NCBI RefSeq assembly: GCF_050624435.1
Contig: NW_027459434.1
Location: 62,001 to 126,000, forward strand
Length of the DNA stretch: 64,000 bases
Origin: Tenrec ecaudatus
Lineage: Eukaryota > Chordata > Mammalia > Afrosoricida > Tenrecidae
Direction: 5' to 3'
A program made the position numbers and the translations under genes. Shown here piece by piece: positions 20,946 to 32,469 of the stretch (position 1 is the first letter of the stretch; each line of letters begins with the position of its first letter). Below the pieces are notes generated by a model. That model had not been told where the DNA came from. It was given only the letters and a program-made list of their open reading frames with translations, and ran no database searches.

Positions 20946-21244
20946 TTTTTAAAACTATATAAAAACAAACAAAGCTTGACCAATGGTTACCATGGGTGAA
21001 GGTGAAATGGTTGTTGCTTAGGGGGAATTCAGTTTATATTATTGGTGATGGGATAATTTTGAAAAGGATATCAATAATGGTTGTAAACATGAAAAGTATC
21101 ATCAAAGATACTCAATTGTACATATAACAGTGGTTGAATTGGAGAATGTTTTCTTGTGTACATTTTGCCAAAAATGTAATGATATGAACAAAAGGAAGAA
21201 AAAATTTAATCGATAGTGATGATGATTGTATGCCCCCCACTTTT

Positions 21245-21875
21245 TTTAAAAAAAAGAAGCATCTTTATTAATACAGTATTTATTTGTCTCTGTCAAACCT
21301 TGAGCCAATTATTTTCCCCAGGCTGTCCGGGGAGGTGCAGGGAAGGGAAATTTTGGGCAGAGAGACTTGGGACAGAGAAATGTGGGGGGTAGATATGGCT
21401 CCTTCACATGGTAAAAAGGATGAGGAAGGCCACCATCAGGCAGAAAAGCCCGAGGGCCTTCGAGAAGGCAAAGCCCAGGATGGCATAGGAGAAGAGCGGC
21501 TGCTTCAGAGAAGGGTTCCTGGCATAAGCAAGGATGAGGCTCCCAAACCCAGTCCCAATGCGGGCTCCAGAGATGCCACTCCAACTGTGGCAGCCCCAAT
21601 GAGCTTGGCTGCTGTGTCAATGTCCTTTGAGATATGCTGGTTTGGAAGCTGTGACTAGGGATCAATCAAGTCAGGGAATGTAGGGATGCCAAGCTGCTGA
21701 AGCGCTCTTCTGTCAGTGTCTAGGATGTTTCTGCGCCACAGATGGGACACCTCATCAGCTGGGAGGCATTCCTGACCAAGGGATGAGTGGAGAAGAATTT
21801 GGCACTGGCAAAAATTTTTAGGGGATGAGGGGTAGTGGCAGGCAAGCTGCTCCTACTGCAGAGAAAATCAAGACA
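21245..21875 (-). pseudogene. ATP5MC2P: ATP synthase subunit c (ATP5MC2-like) processed pseudogene
   Basis: A retrocopy of a nuclear gene for the mitochondrial F0 c-ring subunit. On the minus strand the mature region can be followed: a [11 protein letters not shown] stretch, glycine-rich helix 1, the [18 protein letters not shown] loop and helix 2, and an FLILFTM end before TGA at 21404-21406. Farther upstream PATTPHPLKIFASAKFFST resembles the ATP5MC2 presequence, with the initiator Met replaced by Ile. Most of the remaining presequence is shortened, and frameshifts occur. The helix 2 position of the essential Glu, usually in LSEAMG, reads FSKALG. The 3' UTR keeps AATAAA sites and ends in an A-run at about 21245-21258. 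It is intronless, so it is a processed copy. Confidence 0.88.
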
Positions 21876-21879
21876 GGTA

Positions 21880-22430
21880 TATGCCTCTTCTTGATATGAT
21901 TGAATTATATCATGTGCATGAAATTCCAATAAAACTGTTTTAGAAAAGAAACAGAAGATCATCTGTTACTTACACAGACCCTCATTGAAGGGCTTTGGTT
22001 AACAGGCTCATGGCCCAGTGCCTGTCTTTGTGAATAACATTCTATTAGCACACAGCTATGCCCTTTTCTCTTTCCTGCTGTTGTTTTCACAATCAGTAAG
22101 GTTGAATAATTGTCTCCAAGTCTATATGACCAATGGAATAATCAATTATAGTTTTCAGAGGTCTTTTTGAAAAAAGAAATTTACTGACCCCTGATCTAGG
22201 GGAAGAATCTGGATGAAAAACAGCAAGGCTTGATGAAAAACATAATTCTAAACTATGAAGACTGTTTGACAGGATATAATATTTTTTAAAAATAACTGAT
22301 AGATAAGTAAGAACTACCAATCCTAATGGGACAGTCATGACTTGCCTAGCTGTTAAATGAAAATTCAGCCATTCAGACCCACGAACTGCTGTGTGGGAGA
22401 ATTTGTGGTGGAATAATCTCATAAGGAAAT
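21880..22430. other. No gene recognised
   Basis: AT-rich, with no recognised exon or full repeat. Confidence 0.35.
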
Positions 22431-22525
22431 ACAGGCTTGGAAATCTTGTAGGAGCAGTTCTAGTCTGTCCTCTAGGATTACTATGACTTGGAACTGATCA
22501 ATGTCAACAGAATTTTAGTTTGGGT
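22430..22525 (+). repeat. AfroSINE 3' half
   Basis: GGAGCAGTTCTAGTCTGTCC and ACTATGACTTGGAACTGATC match the SINE 3' half. Confidence 0.6.
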
Positions 22526-22654
22526 GAAAGCAACTTTTTACAATATATTGTACTTGAATAAATGACACCACGTTTCAAACCACCAACTTTACAGCCATTA
22601 ATTGAGGCCTTAACGGTTAGCACTCCACTGAGTCTTCCTGAAAGATATTCAGAC

Positions 22655-23156
22655 TGTGGCAGTTACATGATCTCCTGTGAACCTGCGAAGGGGTGCAGTC
22701 TAGCCTGTCAATCAGGTCACGCCTTCATGACCTCATTTGGAGGTGCAAAGGAGATGAATAGCTCACTGAAGGCTAGATACACTCTCTCCCTGTGAGGCAT
22801 TGTTGTTGACAAGCCACATGGAGCTATGCTAATGGCAGCCAGAACCTTGGAGCTGGAGGAGTCACGTGGAGGCCCACGCCAGCAGTAAGATGCTTCTAAT
22901 GCCACTGGATCCACAAGACTTTCCACCCACTAACCTGTGATTTTCTTGCACCTGGCATTGTATCATGTATTGCATGAGTCTGAAGAGGAATTTACAGAAT
23001 GGTATCAGACATATGGGCTAATATTGGCCTTATGGGTTTAATCTGCACTGGACTGGTGTGTTTTCTCAATATACCGTTGCTCTTTATATAAAGCTTTTTC
23101 CTATACACATAGGAGTGTCTATGAATTTGTTTCTCCAGTCCACCAGGACTAAAACA
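22655..23156 (+). mobile_element. ERVL-type solo LTR
   Basis: It starts TGTGGCAGTTACATGATCTC and ends with a CTCCAGTCCACCAGGACTAA segment, 502 bp. Flanks CAGAC and CTGAC are consistent with a 5-bp target-site duplication. Confidence 0.78.
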
Positions 23157-23484
23157 CTGACCTTCTCAAAATACACGCTGATCACCCCTGGAAAATTTCT
23201 ACTCCCTATGGGACAAGCTCATTTTGGTTGGTTGTTTTTCTCTCTATGAGAATGTTTTATTTTCTTACAATACAACTTTGAATTCACAGATATTAAGGGT
23301 AGGAACTGAATCATAAAAAGAAAACAAAACATAAATTCCCGTGTGAAATAGTGAGATGAAGAACCCTGGATCACAATAGAGATCCAGACTAGAAACTCCC
23401 TCTCCAAATGCACATGATCCAGAATCATTCCTTCTGTTCATGCCCTTACAGAGCCCTGCAACACAGCTCCCTCCCTGCATAGGA

Positions 23485-23520
23485 GGTTTGTGTCTGTACT
23501 CACTTTGACTTCTCTCTGTG
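23485..23520 (-). other. V3 degenerate RSS
   Basis: An ACACAAACC nonamer (23485-23493) and a CACAGAG heptamer (23514-23520) are separated by only 20 bp instead of 23. A heptamer substitution and the short spacer should both reduce recombination. Confidence 0.75.
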
Positions 23521-23958
23521 TTTCTTCCCCACCATTATACATGGACGTGTGATTGACTTTTAGACTGTCCTTTCGCTGATACGGTGTGTTCTTGGCAATG
23601 TCTCTGGAGATGGTAAACCAGCTTTCATGGAATCTGTACAATATGTGATATCAACAGTACTAATAAGACACCCTGCAGGCCTGGAACTTGGCTCATACAG
23701 GTCATGGAAAAGTTACTAAATGTAAATCCAGAGTTTGCACATTAGAATCTCAAAAATGTCTTATGCTCCCTCAAGTTTCCTTCAGACTCAACCAGTTGCA
23801 CATTGCAATTGCCATTTTCAAACAAAATATATGCCGGTCATGAAAGCGATCACACATGTCAACTGTGTGCAACTCATACCCACTCACACACACTTGCTCT
23901 CAATAGCATTACTTATTAAAATAGCTGCCTGAAAAACCCAGCTTAGTACAGACTCCAT
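23521..23958 (-). pseudogene. IGHV: IGHV segment V3 (IGHV3/clan III-like), heavily mutated
   Basis: Leader exon 1 (23913-23958) is intact in length: 46 bp, ATG, a hydrophobic MESVLSWVF start and a GTAATG donor. The V exon (about 23521-23820) reads a VQLVESEGNL-type FR1, a SGFTFSNFSM CDR1 and a WFTISRD-containing FR3. Lesions are a TAA just before Cys23, loss of the V-exon acceptor AG, conversion of the invariant FR2 Trp to Cys, a small deletion in the FR2 GKGLQ region, and replacement of the FR3-terminal YYC by unrelated residues. The downstream flank (23.23-23.48 kb) resembles that of V4, which suggests a duplication origin. Confidence 0.85.
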
Positions 23959-24083
23959 GATGATTCTGTGTTCATACAAATTTCAGAACAGCGACTCTTG
24001 TAGATTATGGTACTGAGGATCTTCTCCAAGAACTGTTTTGTTGGGATTGGGGTGTTTTTTTTATCAGCATAAGGAGGGCCTTT

Positions 24084-24091
24084 ATTTGCAT
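24084..24091 (-). promoter_or_regulatory. V3 octamer promoter element
   Basis: Perfect ATGCAAAT on the minus strand, 126 bp upstream of the V3 leader ATG. A second perfect octamer lies at 24310-24317. Confidence 0.78.
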
Positions 24092-24317
24092 ACGCTTCTC
24101 CTGAAGAGAATGAGCCTGATTCACAGATAAAGCAGTCACAAAACCCCATGCTTCAATCCCTGAGCGTTTCACCTCTGAGAGTTTCCCCAAGAAGAGGAAG
24201 AAACTGACATATTGGCAATGAGGCCTATTTTCCCAGGTGTATTAAATCAGAATAAGAGCTAAATTTGAGTAAATACATCATGAGACTATATCCAATGGAC
24301 TATGTGCAGATTTGCAT

Positions 24318-25805
24318 GTGAGTGGTAACTTTGTAATAAAGTTTAAAAGGGGTCAATCTGAGATGAGAATGTTGGCTGCTTCCTCATAGAACACATTCCC
24401 TTCCGTGACTTCTCCATTCTTCAAGAACAAGGCCTATTCTTTCAGGCCACAGAAAGTGATGAAGAAGATGGTTGAGGAGGGAGACACAAATTAAGTTTGA
24501 GAACAGCTTTGGGAATAAAGGCAGTAGTCCTCTCCTCTTAGGGACTTATATCTTTCTAAGATACTCAGAACAAAACCAAGAGCATTTAAATTGTCAGATA
24601 CACATTTTCTCTCTGCAATAGATTATGTAAAATTAGATATTCAAATATTTGAAGGTCAGCTAAATCTAGAAATCTCATTGAATTCAGCCAAAAATAGCTC
24701 CCATTCAATGTGTGCTGTAAATAGGAGTGGCTTTTGTAAGTCACTAAGAAGGAAGAACTTTTCTTTGACAACTACACTCCTACATCTACTCAAGAGTTAT
24801 TCTAGTGTGGAAAGAGTACATGCAACACTAAAAAAATTACCTTTGACACAGGAAGACATGTAGTATCCACAAAGTCATCATTAATAAAGTTATTCACACC
24901 TAATCTTACATTTCATACAGGATCTTATACCAAAATAGCTGAAATTCTTCACTTAAGGTTGTGTGTCAATGGATACTGGGAATGTTACCGGTATCAAACA
25001 ACAAAATACTAGCAAAGCCACTAGGAGGAGGATGAGCTCATTAATAGGACAAATGTGGACCCTCTGGGTGAAACCAGAAGGAGTGGCCGACATTCTTTGG
25101 GGCTGTGAAGGTGAAGATACAACATCCAGCATGAAGAACTGAATGATCCCGTTTGGCCCTAAGCTCTCCCTGAATCCTGAATTTTCACAAAAAGGTAGTG
25201 TGTTTCCTGGACTATCATGGGCTACAGGTTCTGAAGGATAGACTGATATAGGATATTAACACCCAGATAATAAAATGCAGTTGGCGAATTTATGTATTTT
25301 CAGATGGGATTCCAGAAAAGATACACACACACACACACAGCCACAAAGGTTAGGAAAAACAACCAAAGCTGTCCTGACCCCTGAGATTTCCCCAAATGTT
25401 GGAAACTTGACTGAATAATTTGTGGTAGTAGAGCCCTGCGTTTGCACTCTACCCTGGGGTAAAAAAAAGGAAAACAAAAAAAGCAAAAATCAGCAACAAC
25501 AAAAATTGTGTCATTTGAAGAAACAATTCAATATAAAATAGGCAGACTGCCTATCTTTTATTAAATTATTAGCTAGATGATTGCCAGAATTCCTCAGAGT
25601 GTGCTGAAAGAACATACTGTTAGACTTTCAGCCAATACTCAAACACTTAATAGATACCTTTACCCAGGCACCATTTTCCTGAAGTCTGATTGGAAAATAT
25701 TTTATCTGAGCGTCTTGAGAACTCTGATGCAGGGACCGCTGGCAAAGTCATTTCCTGTCCTTAAAGGTTAAGAAGCGGATTGTTGCTGTGGGACAGAATA
25801 TAGTT
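24318..25805. other. No gene recognised
   Basis: AT-rich V-spacer DNA. A short (CA)n run lies at 25322-25340. I see no exon or classifiable repeat. Confidence 0.4.
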
Positions 25806-26020
25806 TTGGTTACAATATAACTTTGAATTCACAGATGCCAGGAGTAGGCACAGAAGTATTATTTTTTAAATTAGAGATTTCCCACAAGGAACTGAGATTT
25901 CTGAGAATCCACATATAACCACAGGAAACCAGCCTTGAGCTCCAGCTGCTCCTGGGTCTGAGTCCTGTGCTTTGTGGGTCCTGCGCACCCCCTGGAGACC
26001 AATATCCTCCCACCAGGGGA

Positions 26021-26059
26021 AGTTTGTGTCCGGGCTCTCACTGACTTCCCCTCACTGTG
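26021..26059 (-). other. V4 recombination signal sequence (23-RSS)
   Basis: Perfect CACAGTG heptamer (26053-26059), exactly 23 bp of spacer (26030-26052) and the nonamer ACACAAACT (26021-26029) on the minus strand. It could in principle still recombine, although the segment is a pseudogene. Confidence 0.9.
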
Positions 26060-26497
26060 TCTCTTGCACAGTAATACATGGCTGTGTCTTCGGCTTTCAG
26101 GCTGTTCATCTGCAGATACAGCGTGTTCTTGGCGTTGTCTCTGGAGATGGTTAATTGGCCCTTTACTGAATCTGTATAGTATGTACTAACACCAGCACTA
26201 ATGTCTGCGACCCACTGCAGGCCCTTCCCTGGATACTGGCGGGCCCAGCTCATCCATGGTCACTGAAGGTGAATCCAGAAGCTGCACAAGAGAGTCTCAA
26301 AGACTCTCCAGGCTTTCTCAGATCGCCCACAGACTACACCAGGTGCACCTCACACTGAACACCTGCAAACAGACACTCTGATTAGATGACTTACATACAA
26401 ACACATGCACTCACAATTATACACACACACAGCAAGCTCTACAATGATTACCATGTAAAATGGCCAAAATGAAAGCCACGTTTGGTACCAAATTCAT
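26060..26497 (-). pseudogene. IGHV: IGHV segment V4 (IGHV3/clan III-like), stop and frameshift
   Basis: Leader exon 1 (26452-26497) is 46 bp, starts MNLVPN and has a GTAATC donor. The V exon (26060-26362) has a TTTGCAG acceptor. FR1 is typical, with Cys23 and SGFTFSD, but the Glu of LVES is replaced by TAG. One base is missing in CDR1, between SD and the MSW of FR2. After that shift the rest is open and well conserved: [17 protein letters not shown], a [11 protein letters not shown]2 end, [28 protein letters not shown] in total structure, and the coding end. Only two lesions separate it from a normal segment, so inactivation looks recent compared with V3 and V5. Confidence 0.92.
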
Positions 26498-26623
26498 TAT
26501 GTGTCCTCTGGACTAGCTCTTGCTTTCAAAATATTAACAGCAGAGACCCCAGAAACGGGTACTGTCCTCTGAGAAGTCCCACATCAGGGCCTGTGGTTGT
26601 TTTATCAGCAGGCAGAGAGCTGC

Positions 26624-26631
26624 ATTTGCAT
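26624..26631 (-). promoter_or_regulatory. V4 octamer promoter element
   Basis: Perfect ATGCAAAT on the minus strand, 127 bp upstream of the V4 leader ATG. Confidence 0.82.
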
Positions 26632-26739
26632 GTCCCCTGATATTTAGAAGCAGATGAGTAGAGAATATGGACAAGAGTTCTCCCTCAGACTGAACGAGCA
26701 CTCCCAACAGAAAACAGCTCTTAAGCAGGTTGTTTATCA

Positions 26740-27505
26740 AGCATTGCTTTAATTGTTATCAATTATCAATCTTTTTAAGAAATAGTTTTCAATTTGTAAA
26801 CTTTATATTACATACATAACAAACTTTCTAATTGAGTGGTATGAGCATTCACAATGCATCCTCTCTGATTCCCCTTATGGTGTGGATTCACATGATGATA
26901 GTGGACCGTTCTATTATCTGTTTCTTGTGTGGGAACCTTACTGATTTTCTTTCCTTCTAAGCATTTCCATATTTCAGTGATATTTGTACAGTGTGGACAG
27001 GAAGTTCTTCATAAAGCATGTCCACAAAACATGCAGAATGGTGTCTCCTCTCCGGTTTCTGATCTGAGAGATTCCAGTCCTCCTGCTTTTGTGATAATCA
27101 GGAAACCTGGCTATTTATCACTTTTCTTCATCTTCTAAAAGAGTCAGTTTTCATATAATCAGCTTACTGGTTGTGTTCCTGTTATTTCATTTATCTTGGT
27201 TACTTTTTTATTGTCTCTCCCAGGCCCGTGCTACCTATGCCATGGATATTACCTATGCATACTCACCTTTTTCTAGTTCCATTAGTTGGAAACTGAAGTA
27301 ATCAATCTCAAGAGTTTTACTTCTACACTATACAACTGTGTGTTGCTATGAATTCCTCATTAAGTTCTCTTCCGATGAACCCCACGGTTTGTTGTCTTGT
27401 GATTTCATTTAATCCAGTACAGCCATCTAGGATGTGAAAATCATTAAACACATGTTCATGACACAAATAATATAGTATATATCCATATATTCATCACTCA
27501 CACTC
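26740..27505. other. No gene recognised
   Basis: AT-rich V-spacer DNA with scattered short open frames only. Confidence 0.4.
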
Positions 27506-27690
27506 ACTGCCATGAGCCAGTGCAGACTCATCATGACCCTATAGACAGCGTAGAATTGTCCTTGAGCACTTCTGAAACTGTAACTCTTTAGGGAGAAGAA
27601 AGCCCTGTTTTTCTACTGTGGAACAGCTAGTACTTAAGAACTCCTGAAATTTCAGGTCGCAGCTTAATGAGTAACCAACACACCACCAGG
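27505..27690 (-). repeat. AfroSINE, reversed
   Basis: Blocks of the SINE 3' half (GACTCATCATGACCCTATAG, GAAACTGTAACTCTTTAGG) are followed by the reversed tRNA-like 5' half (GGTCGCAGCTTAATGAGTAAC). Confidence 0.65.
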
Positions 27691-27950
27691 ATTCATTTAT
27701 GCATACATATATTTAAATGTGTTTATGCATACAACATATAAATGAATGAATATTGAAATTGATGTGGTGTTTTGTAATATTTAGGAAGACAAGATTCTCA
27801 GAGAAAATGTTTTGGAGGGAAAGGAAACCCTAGATACTAAGAGGAAGCTCCTTGCTCCCATGCCTCCCCCATTGCCCTTGCCCAGAAGTCTGGCTCCTGT
27901 GCTCTGTGCAGCTCATGTGATCCCTATAGACTAAGGTCATTATTACAGGG

Positions 27951-27988
27951 AAGGTTGTGCCTGGATGGCACTGAGTCCTCTCACTGTT
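27951..27988 (-). other. V5 degenerate RSS
   Basis: On the minus strand a heptamer AACAGTG (27982-27988) lies 21-22 bp from a CACAACCTT nonamer-like sequence. The first heptamer base is changed, a position that is critical for RAG cleavage. Confidence 0.6.
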
Positions 27989-28290
27989 CCTCTCACACAG
28001 TAATGGACAGCTGTGCCCTCAGTGGTCATTGCGCTCAGCTGCGGGGAGAACTGCTTGGTGGATATGCTTTTGGCGCTTGAGAGTCAGCTGCATTAAGGCA
28101 GGTAATTGTTTCCTGATGCTCAAACATATTGATAACAAGTGCTGCAAACTTTTCTGCTGGTTGTGGTAGATTCAGGTCCAGAAATATGGAGCCACAAGAG
28201 ACAGCAAATCTTAGGGAGAGGATTTGTGAGGGATTCATCACTCCTGGGCTCAAATCCTGATGCTGTACCTGTCACGGGGCACCCAGGACA
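27989..28290 (-). pseudogene. IGHV: IGHV segment V5 (IGHV4/clan II-like), strongly decayed
   Basis: The minus strand retains an FR1 core (SPGVMNPSQILSL) and an FR3 end readable as KQFSPQLSAM followed by a TAVHYCVR-like coding end. Cys23 is replaced by Phe, the FR2 Trp and the CDR2 are unrecognisable, and several frames must be used. No leader exon or splice acceptor is convincing. The pattern matches V1, the other clan II segment, but is far older. Confidence 0.78.
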
Positions 28291-28499
28291 GGGAGGAAAA
28301 AAATCCATGCTGACAACTAATGTAAGTCTCTTTTATGTTAACCCATTTTTGGAGTCTCTTGCTATTACCAGAGACATAACTTCCAGGCCAAAGAATATAT
28401 GAAAGAAAATAAAAACTTGCGGACAAGTTATACAGTTTCTGGAGAATTGTGACCAGTGTGGTGCCTTTCACCATGTTTTGAACTTTAACCTGGAAATTG

Positions 28500-29160
28500 A
28501 AGGAGTGATCTGCATGTTAGAGCCCAAGGAGAACAAAGTAGAGATACTTTCAATCTTTTCTCAAAAAACCGAAAAGAGAGTCTAATGTCTTCATCTTCTC
28601 TGGAATTGGCTTCCATTTATTGAGAACTCAAGTTCCTTACACCAAAGAGTGGAGAAAATGTCTGGACACAGAAAGCTTAGAGAGTGTTAAGAAATTCTGA
28701 TTTCATTAACCCCCAGCTGACAGTGGATATTACTTCTACTGTGTTCTCTCATTTCTCTGAATAGTCTCTTGAAAATTCAGTCCTCTTTCTTTAGCCTAAC
28801 ATGTAAATTAGCACGAGTTGTGATGGTGGACATGTACAGAGTTTTGAGATGCAAATGGGCAAAGGGCATGAATAGATACTTGACTAAAGGGGACATTCAA
28901 TTTGCAAAGATACACATACAAATATGTTAATTCCCCTTACTCATTGGTGGTGTTATTGTTTATTTGGTTGACTTTGTTTTTGAGATCTTTTCTTGGAATG
29001 GTTACAGAATACCTGGCCATATTTTCTGGAAAACATTTTAAGCACTTTCACGGAATATTTTTTCTAAAACATATATGTTTAATACAACCTGTAGTGTGGT
29101 TTGTTTGTTTTTTCCATGAATTTTCATTGTGCATCACAGTAATACAGAATCATTGAAAGC
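28500..29160. other. No gene recognised
   Basis: AT-rich. A plus-strand octamer (28849-28856) has no V segment in the matching position. Confidence 0.4.
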
Positions 29161-30020
29161 TGTAGTAGTTTCTCTGTGCAACACGCTGTTCTGAGCAAAT
29201 AACCTGAGAAGCTGTACTAACTGAAAACTATGACATCAAGATTGAAGGAAGCCAGGTTCATAATCCGGCACATGCAAATGACATAAAACTACATGTTGCA
29301 AGACAATATGACTTGTAGAACTTACTGATAAAGAGCAGGGATTACTGCCTTCACTTTAGATTAAAATTCAATGTAAAGAAAATTAAACTCCCTAATATGG
29401 GACCAATGGAAAGTATCAGGATAAATGGGGATAATATTGAAATTTGGAAGAAGTTCATCTCTCTTGGATCTACAATCAATATTCATGGAAGCTTGACTCA
29501 ATCAACTGCTGCATTTAGTTGAGGAAACCTGCTGCACAGACCTCGTCAAAGGTGAAGAGCAAGGAAGTCTCTTTGAAGACTCAGATGTACCTGGCCCAAA
29601 TTATGAGGTTTCCAATTGTCTCATGTGCATGTCAAAGTCGGACAATGAATGAAAAGGATGAAAGATCAAACGATGTACCTGAATTATGGTACTGGAGAAT
29701 AATTTGATGGTAGGATGGACCACCAGAAGAACAAACAATTGTATATTGAATGATGTGCAATGCTTAATAGAAAGAAGGGAGGAGGTGATTACTTCATCTC
29801 AAGTACTTCGGACATTTGTTAGGAAAATCAGAACTTGGATAAGGACCTAATGCTTTATGAAACATAAGGTTATTAAAAAAGGTAACCTTTAACAAGCTAG
29901 ATTGGCACAGTAACTGCAAAAAAGGCCTCATACATCACAACTGTGAGAATGAAGCAAGACCTACGCTTCATTCTGTTTTCTCTAGTGTTGCTGTGGGTCC
30001 AAATTTATTTGATAGGACTT
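29160..30020 (+). mobile_element. RTE (BovB-like) 3' end
   Basis: The plus strand contains the last part of an RTE reverse-transcriptase ORF. There is a segment SKVKSKEVSLKTQMYLAQIM, a CQSRTMNEKDER stretch and an ELWYWRI motif, followed by the YFGH-equivalent region and the 3' tail with TGTTGCTGTGGGTCC. Stops and frame changes make it inactive. The catalytic centre lies upstream and is not present. Confidence 0.8.
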
Positions 30021-30151
30021 AAAACAGCAAAATGCAAGGTCAATGACAAACATTGAACTCAATGCAGAGTAAGTGAAGGCATTCACCTTTCAAATTGGAA
30101 TCAGATAAGGCTATCATTAAATACCAATCTTAATTCGTATTGTGCTGAAAC

Positions 30152-31395
30152 TGTGGTAGTTAAATAATCTGGTGTCAGCTTGAGAATATTGAAAGTGAAG
30201 GGGTGGAATTTAGCCTGTCAATCGGGTCACAGCTTGATGACCTCATTTGGTAATGCTATGGAAATAAATAGCTTGCTGGAGGAGGGATACACACTCACTC
30301 TAGTTGTGGGATACAAAATGCCCCCCAGCTTTGTCTCACACAAATTTCTGACAAACAGAGGTTATTTGAAAGCTCATGGTGGGAGGTCAGATGCTTAGAC
30401 ATATTCCTCCTGCAGGCATCTGTTCCACTCTAGGTGGGGTACCCACCCAACTGTTAATGGTTTCCATGGAGAGCCAGGAAACAGGTCAAACCTGCTTGGT
30501 GACATACAAAGTTAGGCTGCCATCCTGAATCTAGGATCCACCCATCTTATCACATGTAAACCCTTAATCCCTCCTCTTCCTATAGTGTATGTACCCCTAT
30601 ATCACCCCCCCTACCACTACTGTATTACCTATTCCACAACCCTTTTCTCTGATGTATGTCTTTACCTGTAATTCGGGGGCTTACATGCCCCACCCAAAAG
30701 AAGATATATAAGCCTGGGTTAACAATATAAAGCTCTCTCCCCTCACTCTCCCTGGCTCTCAGCTCTCCCTTCATCTCCCTCCATCCTTGCTCCCCTGTTC
30801 CCTTTCCCATTGTCCTCCTTCCTCTCCTCCTCTCTCCTGCCCTCCTGTCTCCCATCTCCACGTGGACCACCAAGTGGGGCTGAGGTGAGCATGCTACCAG
30901 GAAATGTGTCTGACTCCATTATTTCAATCTCTCTTCTAATCTCTCCGTATTCTCTAGGACTTTATTATAATCTTTATATATCTCAACTGTACTATTGTGC
31001 CTATCAAACCTGCAATTAGTTGTGGGAGGCTGACCTTTACCTCACACTCCCTGTGACACGTTCCTGCTGTTAAGACACATGGAGCTACACTAGATTCCTG
31101 CAGCTGGAGGATCCTGTAGAGACCCCTGCCAGCATTGAGAGTTTCCATTGCCTCTGGATCCACAAGTCTTTCCACCTACTGGCCTGCGATCTTCCTGTAT
31201 CCAGGGTCATTGCATGTGTTGCATGAGTCTGAAGCGGTATTTTTAGATTGGTATTGGACATATGGGTTAATATAGGACGTATGGACTTGGATAGGATGTT
31301 TTCTCAATATACAATTGCTCTTTTATGTAAAGGTCTTTCTTAAACAGATTTGAGTGTCTATGAGTTTGTTTCTCTAGTCCACCCTGACTAACACA
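30152..31395 (+). mobile_element. ERVL-type LTR interrupted by another LTR
   Basis: The 5' part (30152-30300) starts TGTGGTAGTTAAATAATCTGG. The 3' part (31045-31395) ends GTCCACCCTGACTAACACA. Without the insert it is about 500 bp, like the other copies. Confidence 0.8.
30301..31044 (+). mobile_element. Second-family LTR nested in the ERVL-type LTR
   Basis: 744 bp, flanked by perfect 5-bp duplications CACTC (30296-30300 and 31045-31049). It contains a TATATAAG promoter-like box near 30704 and CT-rich sequence after it. The copy on the opposite strand at 48126-48833 shares AACAGGTCAAACCTGCT and AAGTTAGGCTGCCAT. It starts TAGT rather than TG. Confidence 0.82.
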
Positions 31396-31429
31396 AACTT
31401 TGAACAATAGCTATCAGTCAACAAATGAA

Positions 31430-31725
31430 AACCAAATGCATCCTAAATGGCAACAAAGAGGTAAAACTCTCTATAATTGCTGATGACAACTCTCTGTAAT
31501 TGCTGATGATTTTCTAAACATAGAAAATCCAAAAGCCCTAGAAGAAAATTGTTGAAAGCTCTGAAAAGGAAATCAGAAAATAATATCATTTACAATAGCT
31601 ACCTAAAAGATAAAATAAATGGAATAAACCTAAGAGAACCAAAGTCTTGTAGAAAGAAGTCTATAAGAAAAACACTACTCCAAGTTACCAAAAGAAATGC
31701 AAATAATGAGACTAATGGACCATGT
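31430..31725 (+). mobile_element. L1 ORF2 C-terminal fragment
   Basis: The plus strand reads a decayed ORF2 stretch (AATAATATCATTTACAATAG, then KDKINGINLREPK) matching the segment downstream of the reverse-transcriptase domain. It contains an internal duplication of ATTGCTGATGA. Confidence 0.65.
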
Positions 31726-31924
31726 TCATGAAGCAGAAGGCTCAGCTTTGTGAAAATAACACACTCTAAGCAATCTATAATTATAATGCAATTACCATTA
31801 TAATTAACTTCTGACCAAGATCCCAGTGTCTATCTTCAAGGACATGGAAATTACTGACCATATTTTAAAAGAAATGGGAGGAGATGAGTCACTCAGGGTT
31901 CAGTGTAGCAACAATGAAAATCAA

Positions 31925-32432
31925 AACCTTCCTCTAGTGCTTGAACGCTTCCTCCCCTCAATTCTCATGATCCCAATTCTGCCTTGGGGACCTGGTTAGA
32001 CCAGAGGATGCACAGCGGTGCAGTAAGGATCTGGAAACAGGGAATCTAGGACGGATGAACCCCTTAGGACCAGCGGTGAGAGTGGCGACACCTGGAGGGA
32101 AGGGGGTATAGAAAGGGAGAACCGATCTAGGGGATCTACATGTAACCTCCTCTCTGGGTGATGGGAAACGGGAAGGAAGGTGAGGGGAGAGACCGGACAG
32201 TGTAAGATAAGATAAAATAATAATTTATAAACTATTAAGGGTTCATGGGGGAGGGGGGAGAAAAGAGGGAGGGGTAGGGGAAAAAGGAAAATGAGATGAT
32301 TCCAGGAACCCAAGTGGAAGGCGAATTTTGAGAATGATGAGGGCAATGAATGTATAAGGATGCTTTACTCAATTGATGTATGTATGGATTGTGATAAGAG
32401 TTGTATGAGCCCCAATAAAATGGTTTATTAAA
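31925..32432 (+). mobile_element. L1 3' UTR, forward, with A-rich tail
   Basis: This is the forward orientation of the same family: a GGTTCATGGGGGAGGG segment, then GGATTGTGATAAGAGTTGTA and TGAGCCCCAATAAAATGG at the 3' end. Confidence 0.85.
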
Positions 32433-32469
32433 AATTACTCTTCAACTTAAAAAAATGAAACAAGTCCAT

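Noticed and set aside
21284-21658. 124-codon plus-strand open frame
   Set aside because: Antisense of the ATP synthase subunit c pseudogene.
28849-28856. Plus-strand octamer ATGCAAAT
   Set aside because: No leader or V exon lies downstream in either direction at the expected distance. Octamers in RTE DNA (29273) and at 33025 were rejected for the same reason.
29130-29160. CACAGTAATACAG resembling an IGHV FR3 end
   Set aside because: The bases after it do not continue into FR3 and no RSS is present. It lies at the edge of RTE-derived sequence.
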